From: CAYOZL01 sp964408435
GTDB taxonomy: Bacteria > Bdellovibrionota_C > UBA2361 > SZUA-149 > CAYOZL01
Assembly (NCBI GenBank): GCA_964408435.1
Contig: CAYOZL010000022.1
Location: forward strand, 1-35,274
Direction: 5' to 3'
DNA length: 35,274 bases
Part shown: in pieces, positions 33,161-35,274 of the stretch
Layout: each line of letters opens with the position of its first letter
How positions within the stretch are numbered: the first letter of the stretch is position 1
Notes under the pieces: generated by a model
What the model was told of the DNA's origin: nothing
Databases searched by the model: none
Seen by the model: the letters and a program-made list of their open reading frames with translations, nothing else
Made by a program: the position numbers and the translations under genes

Positions 33161-34033
33161 TTATTCAATACTATAGTTAAGATTAATATTGCCCCCGTTT
33201 CTTTCAATTGAAACCTGAATTTCTCTCTCAGTTTTTAACTGCTCAAACAACTTTAATGCTTGAGTAGGGTCTGCCAAAGTGTTCTCATTAACTGCTGTTA
33301 ATATGTCGCCATTTTTTAGGCCAATTTTTTCGTATAAACTTCCAGCTCTGATAGCAAAAAGTCTCATGCCTATGCTTTTTCCGTTTCTAAAATATGGAAC
33401 CGCTCTTGCTTGAGAGAGGAGCTTCGGTAAATTATTAAGAGCACTTTCGAGCTCTTCTTCATCGACACTGAAATCTGTTTGGTCATCGCTTATTGATCCT
33501 GAATTTGAATTAGACGAGCCAGATTTACCTTTTTCTAAAACTAGGGTTTCTATTGTGCCATTTTTATTTAAAGTAATTTCAGTCTCAGTAACTTTTTCAA
33601 GTTTTGCATAATCAAATACTTCCTCTCCTATTTCAAAGACATCTTGCTTTTTCTTTTTTTTATTTTCTATGATTGCAAGAGAAAGACCGTTTTTGCTAAC
33701 ATTAGTAGCAACTAGTCTTAGCTCAATATCTGGGCTTTTTTTAGCAGCGGCACTATCGTCTTTTTTGCCCTCTACTTCCCCAAAAATATTCCTAGTAGTA
33801 ATTAAGTTAAAAGCATCTAAGGATTTTTTTTCTTTATTGTCTTCTTGAGAGCTTATATCTGCTAGCTTGGCTGTAATAGAGTTACTGTCATCACTAATGT
33901 CTTTTATTAAATTGCCAATCCAAACAGAAAGTCCAACACCAATAATAAGACAAAGCTTACCAAGTAAAAAAATTATGCCTTCTGCACTTAAAAGTCTTTC
34001 AATATTAAAATTTGAAAAATTAAGAAACGACAC
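33161..34033 (-). CDS. gspC: Type II secretion protein C
   Basis: 290 residues from GTG 34033, with AGGGA just upstream. Membrane segment at about 18-42 (GIIFLLGKLCLIIGVGLSVW), the HR-domain opening FNLITTRNIFGE, a variable Lys/Ser-rich linker, and a C-terminal PDZ domain (about 215-290) with IGLKNGDILTAVNENTL. GspC links the inner-membrane platform to the N0 domain of GspD. It is the first gene of the operon and ends 2 bases before gspD. Confidence 0.92.
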   Translation of the reverse strand: MSFLNFSNFNIERLLSAEGIIFLLGKLCLIIGVGLSVWIGNLIKDISDDSNSITAKLADISSQEDNKEKKSLDAFNLITTRNIFGEVEGKKDDSAAAKKSPDIELRLVATNVSKNGLSLAIIENKKKKKQDVFEIGEEVFDYAKLEKVTETEITLNKNGTIETLVLEKGKSGSSNSNSGSISDDQTDFSVDEEELESALNNLPKLLSQARAVPYFRNGKSIGMRLFAIRAGSLYEKIGLKNGDILTAVNENTLADPTQALKLFEQLKTEREIQVSIERNGGNINLNYSIE

Positions 34034-34151
34034 AAAATCCCTGATTGATTATAAATTAAGAGTTCTATTTATAGATTAGAATAGAAAAAAAGTCTGTGTT
34101 TAGGTAGAAAATAATTAAAAAACTTTTTTAAGATTTAATTAATTTTTTTTA

Positions 34152-34550
34152 TTAGTTTGCGATTATATTTATGCATTTAATTGCTGTGAGCAAGGCAGTT
34201 TTAATAGGAGAGTCTTTTTTTTCAACAGCGATAAATGCATGCTTTGAGTCGTGATTTTTTAAGGCTATTTCGTAACTTCTTTTTTCCTTAATGTTATCTA
34301 CTCTTTTGGTGTTCTTAATATTTTTTATGACAGTAACATTTGGATTTAATTCCTTAATTCTTTCTACATTCTTTTGGTATACTATTTCTCCTACTCCTGC
34401 TCCAGCTAAATAAAGTGCAAGTAAGTCATCTTGGTAATTTAAAATTACAATTGAGTTTTTTAATGCTAATTGTTGTTTTAGTCCCCAGCCAGAAACCAGC
34501 AGTGCTCTACTGTATAATTCTATTTCCTGTTCTGAAAGTTCAAGATTCAT
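34152..34550 (-). CDS. Pseudo-E1: short ThiF/MoeB-like protein lacking the nucleotide-binding loop
   Basis: 132 residues. The opening LSEQEIELYSRALLVSGWGLKQQLALKNSIVIL follows the start of ThiF/MoeB/HesA proteins, where the next segment should be a GAGGLGS-type loop. Here it reads NYQDDLLALYLAGAGVGEIVY, so the strand-loop-helix continues but the Gly loop is gone. The segment that normally holds the adenylation residues is missing, and the chain jumps to VERIKELNPNVTVI, which corresponds to the later RLxxLNPxV helix. It starts one base after the stop of the E1-TusA gene, so the two are co-translated. It may be a decaying duplicate or a regulatory partner. Confidence 0.6.
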   Translation of the reverse strand: MNLELSEQEIELYSRALLVSGWGLKQQLALKNSIVILNYQDDLLALYLAGAGVGEIVYQKNVERIKELNPNVTVIKNIKNTKRVDNIKEKRSYEIALKNHDSKHAFIAVEKKDSPIKTALLTAIKCINIIAN

Positions 34551-34551
34551 A

Positions 34552-35274
34552 TTAGTTACTTATTGCCAGTAATTTACTCTGTGAAAATCGATTAACTTTT
34601 ATATTCTCATCTTTTAGTGAGATGGAGGTTTTCTTTGCATTCTGTGCTGAGCTAAAAGCAAAAATTACTTTTTGCTTACTATTTAATTTCTCTATAGCGA
34701 GTTTACTTAGTATGAAAGTTTGAGGACAATTCTTAGAACTTAGATCGATATTTACAATTTCTTTATAACAAGAACAATTTCTATTTTGTCTAAGTATAAT
34801 CTCTCTTTCTTCTTTTTTATATCTTAAAAACTGTGAGTCATTTTCTTTAATGCAATGATAAGCACTTTCAGCCTGCATGTATCCTAAAAGGCCTGCAACT
34901 GGTCCAATTACCCCTTGATTTTGGCAAGTTTCTTCAATTTTATCATTATCCTGTTCAGACCAGTTTTCAAAAAGACACCTCAGGCAAGGAGAGTCGGTAT
35001 TTGGATTGAAAAAAAGTGTCTGACCATAGTCTGCAACTACTCCTGCATAAGAGAAGTATTTTAAATTTCTTACGCAAAAGTCATTTAATAAAAAAGAGGC
35101 TTTTGCTGAATCAGTACAATCAAAAATAACGTCGAATTCATTTAAATTGATATTAATATTTTCTTTTGTAATCTTTTTATTAGAATGACTTATCTTTTTA
35201 AGTCTTGGATGTCTAGAATTAAGCTTTTTACTTAATGTTTCAGCTTTATTCTTACCTATATCATTAATAGTGAA
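34552..35274 (-). CDS. E1-like adenylyltransferase (ThiF/MoeB/HesA) with C-terminal TusA-like domain, 5' end outside window
   Basis: The minus-strand frame is open from the window end to TAA at 34552 (240 codons seen); the ATG at 34878 is internal. The E1 part holds DIGKNKAETLSKKLN, FDVIFDCTDSAKASFLLND, YFSYAGVVADYGQTLFF, a Zn pair PCLRC (Cys 97 and 100 of the visible part) matched by CSC at 167-169 where CxxC is usual, and ETCQNQGVIGPVAGLLG, where Cys117 is at the position of the catalytic Cys. From about 174 to the end, IDLSSKNCPQTFILSKLAIEKL resembles TusA, with Cys-Pro kept and the second Pro changed to Thr. It would activate a ubiquitin-like sulfur carrier (ThiS or MoaD) and may carry its own persulfide domain. 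The nucleotide-binding N-terminus is outside the window. Confidence 0.8.
   Translation of the reverse strand, partial: FTINDIGKNKAETLSKKLNSRHPRLKKISHSNKKITKENININLNEFDVIFDCTDSAKASFLLNDFCVRNLKYFSYAGVVADYGQTLFFNPNTDSPCLRCLFENWSEQDNDKIEETCQNQGVIGPVAGLLGYMQAESAYHCIKENDSQFLRYKKEEREIILRQNRNCSCYKEIVNIDLSSKNCPQTFILSKLAIEKLNSKQKVIFAFSSAQNAKKTSISLKDENIKVNRFSQSKLLAISN

Noticed and set aside
34048..34053. TATAAT on the minus strand as the gspC promoter
   Set aside because: The implied start site would fall inside or after the ribosome binding site and no -35 element is at the right distance.
34552..34878. A separate 108-residue gene starting at ATG 34878
   Set aside because: The frame stays open to the window end and the upstream residues carry E1 motifs (DIGKNKAE, CLRC, ETCQNQGVIG), so this is the tail of a longer gene.

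Overview
The window is AT-rich chromosomal DNA from a Gram-negative bacterium. The evidence for an outer membrane is a complete-looking LpxC domain, a secretin-containing type II secretion system (T2SS) and an O-antigen ligase-like protein. A T2SS ordered C-D-E-F-G-H-I-J-L-M-N with a GspN, together with CmoB, points to a Deltaproteobacteria/Bdellovibrionota-like lineage; this placement is inference. Two exact 100-N gaps show that it is a scaffold, probably from a metagenome or draft assembly.

Positions 1-3435: the 3' part of a large Asn/Pro-repeat protein (+), then two overlapping minus-strand genes for paralogous single-pass membrane proteins, each ending in a PA14-type domain. The second is interrupted by an N gap, but the gap is flanked by identical 55-bp ends, and collapsing it gives one intact 260-residue protein. 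A tandem REP-like double hairpin lies in the divergent region before a DnaK-family gene.

Positions 3436-11288 (+): DnaK-like chaperone, a large hexamer-based palindrome with the second gap, argG, an O-antigen ligase/polymerase-like membrane protein, and a full-length PurL-like protein whose N-terminal half has lost the family's signature His motifs.

Positions 11308-18479: a minus-strand cluster (Cys-repeat secreted protein, cmoB, two-part glycosyltransferase), a small exported protein (+), an orphan ABC ATPase (-), ilvC (-) and a TerB-like gene (+). A CTCTGTG-type repeat seen between dnaK and argG also sits in frame inside the glycosyltransferase gene.

Positions 18480-21755 (+): tRNA-Cys(GCA), a 7Fe-type ferredoxin, purA, and a fusion of an NtrX-like receiver domain to a full LpxC. 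purA and the fusion overlap by ATGA. The fusion suggests direct phospho-signal control of the committed step of lipid A synthesis and is the most striking gene here.

Positions 21772-34033 (-): a small winged-helix-like protein and a T2SS operon gspC-D-E-F-G-H-I-J-L-M-N. gspK is absent between J and L, and GspD carries Asn-rich insertions and a C-terminal extension of about 270 residues.

Positions 34152-35274 (-): an E1-like (ThiF/MoeB/HesA) adenylyltransferase with a C-terminal TusA-like domain, cut by the window end, followed one base later by a short pseudo-E1 that has lost its nucleotide-binding loop.
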